Counted from the first letter of the stretch, positions 1-9,175 are shown. The stretch is DNA of 64,000 nucleotides from UBA9214 sp964443845 (GCA_964443845.1 CAYUFA010000006.1:6243-70242); one strand, 5' to 3'. Numbers and translations: made by a program. The notes: generated by a model not told the origin, from the letters alone.

Positions 1-1029
1 GCCGTTGTCATTGTCACCGGAAGCCAGGGCCTTCTCGATTTCGTCGATCCACAGTACGCAGGGAGCCATTGCGCCGGCCGCCTGCAGGGCCGCGCGCAGG
101 TTGCGCTCGGTTTCCCCGAAAAACTTGTTGTACAGCGTTCCGGAATCCAGCCGCAGCAGGGGCAGTTGCCACAGGCCGGCCACGGCGCGCGCGGCCAGGC
201 TCTTGCCGCTGCCCTGCACCCCGACCAGCAGAATGCCACGCGGCTGATCACGCGGGGCAATGCCGTCGGTGAAGGCGCTGCGGCGTTGTTGCAGCCAGCG
301 TTTCAGGTTGGCCAGGCCGCCGACCTCGGCAAAGCTGGTGGTGTCGAACTCGCAGCTGATGGCGCCTCCGGATTCCAGCATGCGGTAGCGGGCCCGTGTC
401 ACCCGTTCCAGGTCGTCCGCGCGAATGGCGCCGTCATCGAAGATGATGCTGCGGATGATGCGCCGCGCATCGGTGGCGGTCAGGCCGCGCAACTGGGCGG
501 TGACCAGGTCCAGGGTCTTGCGGTCGGTATTGACCTGTGCGCCGTGGTTGGCGCGCGACCAGTGCGCGGCTTCCTCGCGTATCATGGACTCGAGTGCGAC
601 GCGGTCGGGCATCGACAGGCTGAACGCTGCGCTCAGGAAGGCGATCTCTGGCGGCAGTTTCAGTGCGTGGCTGACGAACACCAGGGTGTGGCCGAGGGTG
701 TTGTAGTCCAGCGCGATCTCCTTCAGCAGTCGTACGTTCCAGGCATCTTCCAGGTACGGATGAAAATCCAGCAACAGGTAGATGGTGGGTGTCTGCGTGG
801 ACTTGATCTGTCCCAGTGCCTGCTGCGGCTCGCTGGCGTGGCGCTGCGGAGCCAGTTCCAGGTCGATGCGCTGCAGGCCGGTGGTGGCCGACCAGGCCAT
901 CACCGGCAGGCCCATGTGCAGTCCCGTGCGGGCGAACAGCTGCCGGACCGGGATTTCGTCACGGGTTTCGACCGTGATGAGGGGTACCCGCGAGCGCAGC
1001 AGCAGTTCCAGGTCGTGCAGGTCGTTCAT
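1..1029 (-). CDS. Ycf46-like AAA family ATPase (3' end cut by window edge)
   Basis: The minus strand from ATG at 1029 stays open for 343 codons to the window edge. Residues 1-240 are an N-terminal domain with no enzyme motif that I recognise. Around residue 270 there is a Walker A (GVQGSGKS), followed by a Walker B with catalytic acids (CVLWIDEIE). This two-part layout, and the EVGGLANLK stretch just before the ATPase core, match the Ycf46-like stand-alone AAA proteins of bacteria and plastids, which are usually near 500 aa, so about a third is missing. The cellular role of that family is poorly known. It starts back to back with the rhombosortase gene on the other strand. The family call is firm, the function is not. 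Confidence 0.85.
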   Translation of the reverse strand, partial: MNDLHDLELLLRSRVPLITVETRDEIPVRQLFARTGLHMGLPVMAWSATTGLQRIDLELAPQRHASEPQQALGQIKSTQTPTIYLLLDFHPYLEDAWNVRLLKEIALDYNTLGHTLVFVSHALKLPPEIAFLSAAFSLSMPDRVALESMIREEAAHWSRANHGAQVNTDRKTLDLVTAQLRGLTATDARRIIRSIIFDDGAIRADDLERVTRARYRMLESGGAISCEFDTTSFAEVGGLANLKRWLQQRRSAFTDGIAPRDQPRGILLVGVQGSGKSLAARAVAGLWQLPLLRLDSGTLYNKFFGETERNLRAALQAAGAMAPCVLWIDEIEKALASGDNDNG

Positions 1030-1142
1030 GGGCGGGCCGGGCAGTCCTCATTCTGGTGGATGGCCAGGGATGTATCGTCCGTCATCGTCGATCCGTTGAG
1101 TGCACGCCCGTGTATTCCGCCACGGCGTTATACTGCCGTACC

Positions 1143-1748
1143 ATGCCTGCCGGTACACCGTCGTCGCTGCAACTCCGCCTCCTTCCCGTACACGGACTGT
1201 GGCTGGGTATCGCCGTCCTGAGCCTGCTGCTGCAGGCGTCCGGGCTGGTGGACCTTCTGCAATTCGATCGTCCCCTGATTGACGCAGGGCAGTACTGGCG
1301 TCTGCTGACCTGTCATCTGGTGCACACCGGCTGGTCGCACTGGGCCATGAACATGGCCGGCCTCGCCCTGGTGGCGTATTTTTTCAGCCCCTACGCAACC
1401 GTGTCGCAGTGGCTTGCCGTGTTCGTGGTGTCGGCACTGGCCGCGGGCACCGGCAGCTACCTGTTCGATCCGCAACTGCAGGTGGCGCTGGGCATGTCCG
1501 CCGTGCTGCATGGCCTGTTCGTGTTCGGCGCGCTGCGCGAAATCCGGGTCTACCCGCAAAGCGGGCTGGTGCTGCTTGCATTGCTGTGCGCCAAGCTCGT
1601 CTGGGAATACCGTTACGGTGCACTGCCCGGTTCCGCAACGCTGGCCGGGGGGGAGGTGGCGACTTCCGCACACCTGTACGGTGCTATTGGCGGTGTACTT
1701 GTCGCGGGCATCTTGTATTTGCGTATGCCCGGTAATAGTATTCGCTGA
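1143..1748 (+). CDS. rrtA: Rhombosortase (rhomboid-like intramembrane serine protease)
   Basis: Polytopic membrane protein of 201 aa. It carries the rhomboid-type serine motif GMSAVLHG with the likely nucleophile at Ser119, and a second conserved segment AHLYGA with the likely catalytic His177. An N-terminal WRLLTCHLVH segment is also typical of the family. Rhombosortases cleave C-terminal GlyGly-CTERM tripartite signals on exported proteins. I chose ATG 1143 because it gives the usual length; the frame stays open upstream to 1056 but that part has no membrane or family character. The next gene, 43 bp downstream on the same strand, encodes a secreted protein with a C-terminal hydrophobic segment plus RRRK, so it is a candidate substrate. 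Confidence 0.85.
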   Translation: MPAGTPSSLQLRLLPVHGLWLGIAVLSLLLQASGLVDLLQFDRPLIDAGQYWRLLTCHLVHTGWSHWAMNMAGLALVAYFFSPYATVSQWLAVFVVSALAAGTGSYLFDPQLQVALGMSAVLHGLFVFGALREIRVYPQSGLVLLALLCAKLVWEYRYGALPGSATLAGGEVATSAHLYGAIGGVLVAGILYLRMPGNSIR

Positions 1749-1791
1749 GCTTCAGGCATTGCCTCAGTTTATCAACAGGGAGGGGGATCCA

Positions 1792-2889
1792 ATGAAAAAA
1801 GGTTTCGACAGGTTGCGCGGCGTAGCCACGGCCAGTGCAATCGGGCTGGGTTTGCTGGGCGGCGGCAGTGTCCGTGCCGCTACCAAGTCCACGAGTTTCA
1901 CGGTGACCGTGACCGGCGCCAATTTCACCGCCCGCTGGACTGAAATCGGTAACAGTAACTCGGGTCCCTGCAGCACGACCACCTCGGGTGGCGATACGAT
2001 CAACTGCGGGACCTCCGATAATGGTTTTGGCATCAACGATGCCACGCTGACTACACCTTCCGCCTTGACGGTCAACAGCAACAACAGTTACTTCAGTGAC
2101 CTCTACGATGGCGGCCTGAATCTTTCCGTCGACGGCATGATGTTCACCAATCCGGATGCTAACGTCGACCTGACCGGTACCACCGTGACCACGGACGTGA
2201 TGACCGACATCACGGCGGGCGTCGATGCCCAGATCCAGTACTACTTTGACCCGAACCGGCCGGTGGTGCGCGCGCTGTATACCCTGACCAATACCACGGG
2301 TTCGGACATCGATGTCCATGCGCTGGTCAGCAGCAACATGGGATCGGACAGCGAAACCACCATCCAGGACACCAGCAGCGGCGATACCACCTGGACCGCG
2401 GCCGACCAGTGGCTGATCACCAACGACAACACCACGGTGGGCGGAGGTCCTAGGTATGATCCGGTTTCCACGTTTGCCACCTGGGGCTCAGGAGCGACGG
2501 TCATGCCGTCCATTGCCTTCCTGCCCGGCGGCGGTGGTGTTGGCAATGCCGATGATATCGGCGTGCGCTACGACGTCACCGTTCCGGCCAACGGCACGGC
2601 GCGTATCCTGGTGTTCAATGACATGAATACCACCAATGCAGCGGCGTCCGCCGGGGCGGCGGACTTCGAGAGCCTGGCCGCGGCCAATGCGGCCGGTTTG
2701 CTGACCGGGCTGACTCCCGCGGTGTGCAGCGATCTCGTGAATTATGACGGAACGTCAACAACCTGTCCCGGCACCAGTGGCGGCAAGAGCAAGAGCTGGT
2801 GGAAAAAGACCTTCTCGCTGGACATGCCGGGCCTGCTGGTGATGATGGGTTCGCTGCTCTGGTTCCGGCGTCGCAAGCCGCAGGCCTGA
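1792..2889 (+). CDS. Secreted surface protein with C-terminal membrane-anchor sorting signal
   Basis: A 365-aa protein with a Sec signal peptide (residues 1-30, ending around SVRAA), then a Thr/Ser/Asn/Asp-rich beta-type region of about 300 residues without a family that I recognise. The C-terminus has GG near residue 330, a basic-aromatic KSWWKK, a hydrophobic stretch (LDMPGLLVMMGSLLW) and a final RRRK. That is the tripartite shape of a C-terminal sorting signal, but the glycines are separated from the hydrophobic stretch, unlike canonical GlyGly-CTERM. ATG 1792 follows a good ribosome site (agggaggggg). The neighbouring rhombosortase is the obvious candidate processing enzyme; that pairing is inference from adjacency. 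The ligand or role is unknown. Confidence 0.7.
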   Translation: MKKGFDRLRGVATASAIGLGLLGGGSVRAATKSTSFTVTVTGANFTARWTEIGNSNSGPCSTTTSGGDTINCGTSDNGFGINDATLTTPSALTVNSNNSYFSDLYDGGLNLSVDGMMFTNPDANVDLTGTTVTTDVMTDITAGVDAQIQYYFDPNRPVVRALYTLTNTTGSDIDVHALVSSNMGSDSETTIQDTSSGDTTWTAADQWLITNDNTTVGGGPRYDPVSTFATWGSGATVMPSIAFLPGGGGVGNADDIGVRYDVTVPANGTARILVFNDMNTTNAAASAGAADFESLAAANAAGLLTGLTPAVCSDLVNYDGTSTTCPGTSGGKSKSWWKKTFSLDMPGLLVMMGSLLWFRRRKPQA

Positions 2890-2955
2890 GCGGTTGCGTC
2901 GGTCGTGAGGTAATCCGCAAACAGTCGCCTTCGGGCGGCTGTTTGCGTTTCAGGT

Positions 2956-5205
2956 ATGGAACGATTCATGGCAGATCAGCGTGCCCGGCCCGATAGCCAG
3001 GCCGTGCTCGCAGCACTGAATGCCGGCAACATCGAGCTGGCCGAGCGCCAGGCGCGCGAGCTGATCGAACAGGCGCCGGATGCCGCCGATGCACGCTACG
3101 CGCTCGGACTGGTGCACCTGCTCAAGGGCGATGCCGACGGCAGTATCCAGTGGCTGCAACACGCCAGCAGCGCATCACCCGATAACGTTACCTGGCGCGC
3201 CAATCTCGGCGTGGCCTGCCTGCGCGCGGGCCGACCGGAGGAGGCTGTCACGCACCTGACCCGTGCACTGGAACAACAGCCGGATTACGTTATGGCACGC
3301 TACAACCTGGGTTGTGCGTTGCTCGACAGCGGACAGGCGCAACAGGCGCAGGAAAATTTCAGTGCCCTGGTGCGGCAGCAGCCCGGCAATGCCGAATACA
3401 TGTGCGCACTGGGCGATGCGGCGCGTGCGTTGCGCGAATGGCGCAAGGCGGTCAGTTGCTATCGCAAGGCCATCGAGCTGGATGCCGGGCTGGGACGCGC
3501 TTATATCAATCTTGCCCCGATCCTGATGCTGAACGGGCAGCTCGACGAGGCGCTGGGACTGGCGCGCAAGGCCGTCGAGCTGGAGCCGCGCCAGGTCCAT
3601 GGCTACAAGACGCTGGGCGACTGCCTGTACCGGCAGGAGGCCTTCGAGGAGGCCATGGACGTCTATGCCGATGGCTACGAGGTGGACCCGGAATCCCCCG
3701 TGCTGTGCGGCGCCATCGGTGACCTGTGGCTGGAAACCGGCGAACCGGGTGAGGCCTCGGCCTGGTACCAGAAGACCATTGCGCTGGATGACGGCAATAT
3801 CAAGGCGCACTGCGGGCTGGCGCGCATCGTCAGGGACGGCGGTAACGCGGCGCGTGCGCTGGAACTGCTGCAACCGCTGCTGGAACGGGCGCCGGACAAT
3901 GCCGACCTGCAACTGGCCCTGGGTGACACGTACTGGGATGACGGTGACGCGGAGGCTTCGCTGGTGCATTTCCGCGCGGCGCTGGAACTGCAGCCGGAAC
4001 GCGTGTCGCTGCATGCCCGTATCGCCCAGGTACTGTCCTCTTCGGGCGACGTGGACGCGGCCGTTGCCGAGCATCAGCGTGCACTGGAGCAGAACCCGCG
4101 CGCGGTCGCCTCGCTGAGCGGGCTGGCAGTGACGCAGCGTGGCAAATGCGACAGCGCATACGTCAGCACCATGGAAAGCATGCTGGAGAATCCGAAACTC
4201 GGCTCCGGCCAGCGCGCCGCGCTGCACAACGGGCTGGCTTTCTACTATGACGGTCAGAAGGACTTCGAAACCGCGGCCCGTCACACCCGCCAGTGCAACA
4301 GCTACCAGTGGGAGAACCGGACGAAGCGTGGCTGGGCCTATGACCCGGCACGCCATACCGGGTATGTCACGGCGCTGATCGAGACCTTTGATCGTGACTA
4401 CTTCGAGAGAGTCAGGACACTCGGCAATCCGGACTGTACGCCGGTGTTCATCGTTGGCATGCCGCGTTCCGGCACCACGCTGACCGAGCAGATACTCGCG
4501 CGCCATGGCAGCGTACTGGGCATCGGCGAACGCAATTTCGCCGGCCAGTCCCTGCATGCATTTATCCATGCTTCCGGTGAATACGATGTCACGGGCCTGG
4601 CGAAACTGCGAGAGCCGGACCGGGAGAAACTGGCCGGTCTGGCGCAGCTGTACCTGGCCCGACTGGATGAACTGAAACAGAAGGCCGGCAAGACGGATGC
4701 GGCGCGCGTGGTCGACAAGATGCCGGACAACTACAGCCAGCTGGGCTGGATACTGACGCTGTTTCCGAATGCAGGAATCATCCACTGCCGGCGCGACCCG
4801 CGCGCGGTGGCGCTGTCGTGCTGGATGACGCAGTTCGGCGCCATCCGCTGGGCCTGCAAGGTGGAGCACCTGGTGGAGCGTATCACGCAGTACCGGCGCC
4901 TCATGCAGCACTGGCGCGAGGTTATTCCGGAGCGGTTTATCGAACTCGACTACGAAACCCTGGTGACGAACCAGGAGGCCGAGTCGAAGCGCCTGATCGA
5001 GTGGATCGGGCTCGACTGGGATGACAGCTGCCTGTCGTTCTACGAATCCGACCGGCTGATCCGTACCGCCAGCATCACCCAGGTGCGCGAGCCGATCTAC
5101 ACCCGTTCGGTAGAGAAGTGGAAGGCCTATGAACCCTGGTTGCCGGAACTGATGCAGCCACTGAGCGCCATGCTGGAATCCGGCAAGCCCGGACAGGATG
5201 AATGA
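2956..5205 (+). CDS. TPR-repeat protein with C-terminal sulfotransferase domain
   Basis: A 749-aa protein. Residues 15-430 are a run of tetratricopeptide repeats (for example ARYNLGCALLDSGQAQQA, ADLQLALGDTYWDDGDAEAS). From about residue 490 there is a sulfotransferase domain. It has the 5'-phosphosulfate loop FIVGMPRSGTTLTEQIL and the downstream 3'-phosphate motif IIHCRRDPRAVALSCW, both needed to bind PAPS. TPR-sulfotransferase fusions of this kind are common in Proteobacteria, but their acceptors are mostly unknown. There is no signal peptide, so it should act in the cytoplasm. A second ATG at 2968 is possible. The 3' end overlaps the next gene by 4 bp, suggesting coupled translation. Confidence 0.85.
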   Translation: MERFMADQRARPDSQAVLAALNAGNIELAERQARELIEQAPDAADARYALGLVHLLKGDADGSIQWLQHASSASPDNVTWRANLGVACLRAGRPEEAVTHLTRALEQQPDYVMARYNLGCALLDSGQAQQAQENFSALVRQQPGNAEYMCALGDAARALREWRKAVSCYRKAIELDAGLGRAYINLAPILMLNGQLDEALGLARKAVELEPRQVHGYKTLGDCLYRQEAFEEAMDVYADGYEVDPESPVLCGAIGDLWLETGEPGEASAWYQKTIALDDGNIKAHCGLARIVRDGGNAARALELLQPLLERAPDNADLQLALGDTYWDDGDAEASLVHFRAALELQPERVSLHARIAQVLSSSGDVDAAVAEHQRALEQNPRAVASLSGLAVTQRGKCDSAYVSTMESMLENPKLGSGQRAALHNGLAFYYDGQKDFETAARHTRQCNSYQWENRTKRGWAYDPARHTGYVTALIETFDRDYFERVRTLGNPDCTPVFIVGMPRSGTTLTEQILARHGSVLGIGERNFAGQSLHAFIHASGEYDVTGLAKLREPDREKLAGLAQLYLARLDELKQKAGKTDAARVVDKMPDNYSQLGWILTLFPNAGIIHCRRDPRAVALSCWMTQFGAIRWACKVEHLVERITQYRRLMQHWREVIPERFIELDYETLVTNQEAESKRLIEWIGLDWDDSCLSFYESDRLIRTASITQVREPIYTRSVEKWKAYEPWLPELMQPLSAMLESGKPGQDE

Positions 5206-5882
5206 TGACGGGACGTAACACGACGGGAGACAGGGTGGGCTGCCATCGGCGGGCGGGCCGTCTGCTGGTGCTGTGCGCGTTGCTGTGCCTGCCCCTCGTG
5301 TCCCCGGGACAGACCCCGGTGCCCTGCAATCCCGTGGTGCATCTCAATGTGGAGAACGCGTCCCTGTCGAAAACCCTCCGGGAGCTGTCGAAAGCCCATG
5401 GTTTCGCCCTGGAGTTCCCGGACAGTGTGGACCGGCCCGTAACCCTGGCTGCGGATCTGCCGCTGGACCAGCTGCTGAAACGCCTCACCAGAGGTATCAG
5501 CACGTCCTGGGTCTTTGCCGATCACCCGGCCTGCAGCGGCAACCGGATCAAGCAGCTGGTCGTGTACCCCGTCGGACGGGACGCCCCGCTGCCGCGCGCG
5601 CGCGGCTGGCAGAATGGCCACAAGGAGCGACCGCTGCCGGGGCAGGAATACATCTACGTGGATGACATGGAGCAGTATGTCCGGGATGTGCTGGAACGGA
5701 AGCACCGTGCCGACCTGATCCACCTGACTCCGGAGCAGCGGGTGGAATACCGCAACATCCGCAAGCGCCTGAGGAAGGAAATGCGAAGCGAAAAGTTCAA
5801 TGCCGGCAGGAAACGGGACCGCTCGTCTTCGAGCAGGCATCGCACCTCGTCGGGGTCAATCACGCCGGCTGCCGGCGAGTGA
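5202..5882 (+). CDS. Secreted protein with STN-like domain
   Basis: A 226-aa protein with a basic N-terminus followed by a hydrophobic signal peptide (about residues 20-36, LLVLCALLCLPLVSPG). Residues 45-125 read like the short STN domain found at the N-terminus of secretins and TonB-dependent receptors (VHLNVENASLSKTLRELSK, then VTLAADLPLDQLLKRLT). The C-terminal third is highly charged and low in complexity. It starts inside the last codons of the TPR-sulfotransferase gene (ATGATG at 5202), so the two are probably translated together. The STN assignment rests on pattern only; the function is unknown. Confidence 0.6.
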   Translation: MMTGRNTTGDRVGCHRRAGRLLVLCALLCLPLVSPGQTPVPCNPVVHLNVENASLSKTLRELSKAHGFALEFPDSVDRPVTLAADLPLDQLLKRLTRGISTSWVFADHPACSGNRIKQLVVYPVGRDAPLPRARGWQNGHKERPLPGQEYIYVDDMEQYVRDVLERKHRADLIHLTPEQRVEYRNIRKRLRKEMRSEKFNAGRKRDRSSSSRHRTSSGSITPAAGE

Positions 5883-5912
5883 CGGTGCCAGGGAACCGTC
5901 CGGCGCGCTGCC

Positions 5913-6095
5913 TCAGTCGTCGTTGCGCCGCACCGTGCAGGTGACCTCTTCCCCGTCCAGTCCGACCTCGACGTGAATCTCGATCGGCTGGCAGCAGACC
6001 TGGCAGTCCTCGATGTAGTCCTGATCACCGTCGTACGCTTCGATCACCGTGCTGAAGCGTTCGCCGCAGTAGGGGCAGTCAATTTCCACGAGCAT
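5913..6095 (-). CDS. CPXCG motif-containing cysteine-rich small protein
   Basis: A 60-aa acidic protein with CPYCG near the N-terminus (residues 8-12) and a second pair in CQVCCQP (residues 33-39), the arrangement of a small zinc ribbon. It matches the conserved small CPXCG family, which has no known biochemical role. It overlaps the 3' end of hemW by 17 bp and is the last gene of the rph-rdgB-hemW transcript. Confidence 0.85.
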   Translation of the reverse strand: MLVEIDCPYCGERFSTVIEAYDGDQDYIEDCQVCCQPIEIHVEVGLDGEEVTCTVRRNDD

Positions 6096-7251
6096 CGGAC
6101 ATCCAGTATTGCAGTAACTCGTTCAGGTAGCGCTGGCCGTGCCGGGTCGCACGCAGCGTGTCTGCCACTCCCTCCAGCAGCCCGGCGTCGAGCGCGGCCT
6201 GCCGGCCGGGTTCCAGTGCGCCGGCGGGCAGGCCGGTGTGCCGGGTGAACAGTTCCGGGGTGAAACCCTCGTCCAGCCGCAGCGCGTTCATGACAAATTC
6301 CAGTATGGCATCCGGCGGGGCAAGTTCCACCCGGCCGCTGACGAAGCTGCGGTTCTGCAGGGCATCGAGGTAGTGTTGCGGATGCCGGATCCGGGTGCTG
6401 CGCACAATGGTCTGGCGGGCCGGCTCGGTGAGCTTGCCGTGTGCGCCGGCGCCGATACCGAGGTAGTCACCGAAGCGCCAGTAATTGAGGTTGTGCCGGC
6501 AGGTCCTGTCATCACGTGCCCAGGCGGACACCTCGTAGCGCCGGTAGCCGCGTGATACCAGCAGGCGGTGCCCCGCATCCTGCAGGTCGGCCAGGGTGTC
6601 CTCCTCCGGCAGCGCCGGCGGGTGGCGGTGAAACCAGGTGTTCGGCTCGATGGTCAGCTCGTACCACGACAGATGCGGCGGCTCGAGACCGGTTGCGGTG
6701 TCCAGGTCGGCCAGTGCCTGGCGGACGGTCTGCCCGGGCAGGCCGAACATCAGGTCGAGATTGAAATTGTCGAAGCCTGCGGCATGCGCGGCCGCGGCGG
6801 CCCGGATGGCCTCCCGCGCGCTGTGTATGCGGCCGATCCTTTCCAGCAGCGCCGGCTGAAAGCTCTGTATCCCGATGGACAGGCGGTTGACGCCTGCCGC
6901 CCGGAAATCCCGGAAGCGTTCGTGGTCCACCGTGCCGGGGTTGGCTTCCAGCGTGATTTCCGCGGCGGGCTGCACGGGCAGGCGTGCCCGAATACCGGTC
7001 AGCAGTCGCTCGATCGATTCCGGCGCAAACAGGCTGGGTGTGCCGCCACCGAGGAATACGCTGACGACGGGTCGCCCCCAGGCCGCCGGCAGGTCCTGCT
7101 CGAGATCGGCCAGCAGGGCATCCACGTAGCGGGTCTCGGGAATGCCGGCACGGGCCTCGTGCGAGTTGAAATCACAATACGGGCACTTGCGTACGCACCA
7201 CGGGATATGGACGTAGAGGGAGAGTGGTGGCGTGCTGGTGAAGTGGAACAT
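6079..7251 (-). CDS. hemW: HemW, radical SAM heme chaperone (HemN-like)
   Basis: A 390-aa protein with the radical SAM cluster CVRKCPYC (Cys19, Cys23, Cys26) and, further on, the glycine-rich SAM-binding stretch FLGGGTPSL. The conserved GIQSFQPALLERIGR block and the C-terminal HemN-like region (FVMNALRLDEGF) are also present. HemW proteins resemble oxygen-independent coproporphyrinogen oxidase HemN, but lack its N-terminal extension and act as heme-trafficking proteins. The N-terminus begins close to the cluster, as expected for HemW and not HemN. It lies downstream of rdgB, the usual gammaproteobacterial order, though 303 bp away. Confidence 0.93.
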   Translation of the reverse strand: MFHFTSTPPLSLYVHIPWCVRKCPYCDFNSHEARAGIPETRYVDALLADLEQDLPAAWGRPVVSVFLGGGTPSLFAPESIERLLTGIRARLPVQPAAEITLEANPGTVDHERFRDFRAAGVNRLSIGIQSFQPALLERIGRIHSAREAIRAAAAAHAAGFDNFNLDLMFGLPGQTVRQALADLDTATGLEPPHLSWYELTIEPNTWFHRHPPALPEEDTLADLQDAGHRLLVSRGYRRYEVSAWARDDRTCRHNLNYWRFGDYLGIGAGAHGKLTEPARQTIVRSTRIRHPQHYLDALQNRSFVSGRVELAPPDAILEFVMNALRLDEGFTPELFTRHTGLPAGALEPGRQAALDAGLLEGVADTLRATRHGQRYLNELLQYWMSDARGN

Positions 7252-7554
7252 GGCAGGTGCGCAGAGGGGCGTGACTACAGGATAGAACAGGATTCATTCC
7301 GTGGCATGGATTCCACAGGGACGGACCGGATGAGATCCGCTGCTGCAGGGAGTCCGGTTCTTTCGGCTCCGGCGTCTCGCCGTTGAAGGGCTGGCATCGA
7401 TGCCGCTTGCTTCGCCAGCAGACAGGCCCCTGCGAGAAAATTCCCGGAAGGGGTACGGCTCATGCGCGACCAGGGTTACCGCCCGGGTCTGGTGCGGACG
7501 AGGTCCGCGCCTGCAAGAATCCTGCAGCGGTCGCCGCAGGGGTCGCCCCGGCGG
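7252..7554. other. Intergenic stretch between rdgB and hemW
   Basis: A 303-bp stretch with no credible gene on either strand. Near the rdgB end (7521-7540) there is an imperfect GC hairpin (cctgcagcg, loop gt, cgccgcagg) just beyond the rdgB stop on the minus strand. It has no strong T run, so it may be a weak terminator or processing site. hemW may therefore have its own promoter here, but I cannot point to one. Confidence 0.4.
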
Positions 7555-8154
7555 CTAGCGCTGTAGCGGTTGCAGCGCCGCGACCAGCTTGCGCAGTGCC
7601 TGCCCGCGATGACTGAGTGCGTTCTTGACCTCGGGCGGTAGTTCCGCGGAGGTACAGTCGTGCGTCGGCACGTAGAACACCGGGTCGTAGCCGAAGCCGT
7701 TTTCCCCGCGCGGCGCGTCCAGGATGCGGCCTTCCCACGTACCCTGGCAGATCAGCGGCGTGGGATCGTCGGCATGGCGCAGGTACACCAGCAGGCACTG
7801 GAAGCGGGCGGTGCGCGCCGCTTCCGGGACGTCGCGCAGCACGGCGAGCAGTTTCTCCAGGTTGGCCTGATCACTGGCGCCCGCGCCGGCGTAGCGCGCC
7901 GAGTAGATGCCAGGCGCTCCATGCAGGGCGTCGACCTCGATCCCGGAATCGTCCGCGATCGCCGCCAGGCCGGTGTGAGCGGCGGCGTTGCGCGCCTTGA
8001 GCAGCGCGTTTTCGACGAAGGTCAGCCCGGTTTCCTCGGCATCCGGCACCCCGTATTCTCCCTGGGGTCGCACACGGATCTGCAGCGGCTCCAGCAGCTG
8101 GTTGATTTCGCGGACCTTGCCGGCGTTGCTGCTGGCCAGAATGAGATCTTGCAT
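7555..8154 (-). CDS. rdgB: RdgB/HAM1 family XTP/dITP pyrophosphatase
   Basis: A 199-aa protein, the usual size. It starts with the family signature LILASSNAGKVREI and contains ENALLKARNAA, the DDSGIEVDAL catalytic segment, the GENGFGYDPVF loop and the C-terminal SHRGQAL. The enzyme hydrolyses non-canonical purine nucleoside triphosphates (XTP, dITP, ITP) to the monophosphate and pyrophosphate, keeping deaminated purines out of DNA and RNA. It lies 17 bp downstream of rph and must share its transcript. Confidence 0.96.
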   Translation of the reverse strand: MQDLILASSNAGKVREINQLLEPLQIRVRPQGEYGVPDAEETGLTFVENALLKARNAAAHTGLAAIADDSGIEVDALHGAPGIYSARYAGAGASDQANLEKLLAVLRDVPEAARTARFQCLLVYLRHADDPTPLICQGTWEGRILDAPRGENGFGYDPVFYVPTHDCTSAELPPEVKNALSHRGQALRKLVAALQPLQR

Positions 8155-8171
8155 GGTGGCTGGCGGCGTAT

Positions 8172-8891
8172 TTATGCGTGTTCCAGTGCGCTGTGCTGGC
8201 TGTCCAGCAGTTCGGTGATCCCCTTGCGCGCCAGTGCCAGCAGGGCGGTCAGTTCGTCCTGGCTGAAGGCGTGTCCTTCCGCCGTGCCCTGGATCTCGAT
8301 GAAGTCGCCGGTGTCGTTCATGACTACGTTCATGTCGGTCTCGGCCTTGCAGTCCTCCGGGTAGTCCAGATCGAGCACGGGTGTGCCCCGGAATATGCCC
8401 ACGGAAACCGAGGCAACCCGGCCGGTGAGCGGGCTGTGGGGAAGCACCTTGCGTTCGACCAGGGACGCGATGGCATCCGCCAGTGCCACATAGCCGCCGG
8501 TGATGCTCGCGGTGCGGGTGCCGCCGTCCGCCTGGATGACGTCACAGTCGATGGTGATGGAGCGTTCGCCCAGCTTTTTCAGGTCGACCACCGCGCGTAG
8601 CGAGCGCCCGATCAGCCGCTGGATCTCCATGGTACGCCCCCCCTGTTTGCCGCGCGCCGCTTCGCGCCCCATGCGGCTGGACGTGGAACGTGGCAGCATG
8701 CCGTATTCCGCGGTGACCCAGCCTTCGCCCTTGCCGCGCAGGAATCCCGGCACATGGTCCTCCACGGTCGCGTTGCACAGGACCCGGGTGTCGCCGAATT
8801 CCACCAGCACCGAACCTTCGGCGTGCTTGGTGTAGTTGCGGGTGATACGCACGTGGCGCATTTCGTCGGGTGCACGGTTGCTCGGACGCAT
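8172..8891 (-). CDS. rph: Ribonuclease PH
   Basis: A 239-aa protein beginning MRPSNRAPDEMR, the classic N-terminus of RNase PH, followed by GSVLVEFGDTRVLC, the GWVTAEYGMLPRST active-site stretch, RLIGRSLRAVVD and the C-terminal DLDYPEDCKAETDMNVV. It trims the 3' ends of tRNA precursors using phosphate. I chose ATG 8891 over the in-frame ATG at 8966, because the family starts at the MRPS sequence. It is the first gene of the rph-rdgB-hemW-CPXCG group. The length is full, unlike the truncated rph of E. coli K-12. Confidence 0.96.
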   Translation of the reverse strand: MRPSNRAPDEMRHVRITRNYTKHAEGSVLVEFGDTRVLCNATVEDHVPGFLRGKGEGWVTAEYGMLPRSTSSRMGREAARGKQGGRTMEIQRLIGRSLRAVVDLKKLGERSITIDCDVIQADGGTRTASITGGYVALADAIASLVERKVLPHSPLTGRVASVSVGIFRGTPVLDLDYPEDCKAETDMNVVMNDTGDFIEIQGTAEGHAFSQDELTALLALARKGITELLDSQHSALEHA

Positions 8892-9175
8892 GGGAATTCC
8901 TGTCAGGATTGCGAAGGGCGCAGTATAGCGCGATCCCGTCCATGTGCGGCGCACCGGTACGCGCATGCCGGCTTGCCCTTCCTGGCGTGCACCTGTTTCG
9001 TAACTGCGCGTCCTGGATCACAAAAAATTGCGTGGCGGACGGATGTGCCGCCGGAATGTGACCGGTTTTGCCAAATGCAGGAATGAATTCAAGGAGCGCC
9101 GCACTCCGGCCGATGTGTCCGGTGTTAGAGTATCGCTGCGTGATCCCCCGGGATCGACTACATGGAGAAAGAGCT

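Noticed and set aside
166..1221. Long open frame on the plus strand (351 codons)
   Set aside because: It is the shadow of the AAA ATPase on the minus strand, whose Walker motifs are clear.
3175..4911. 578-codon open frame opposite the TPR-sulfotransferase
   Set aside because: High-GC shadow; no domain, and the plus-strand protein has full TPR and PAPS motifs.
7252..7554. Small gene between rdgB and hemW
   Set aside because: Short open frames on both strands lack ribosome sites, domains or plausible composition.
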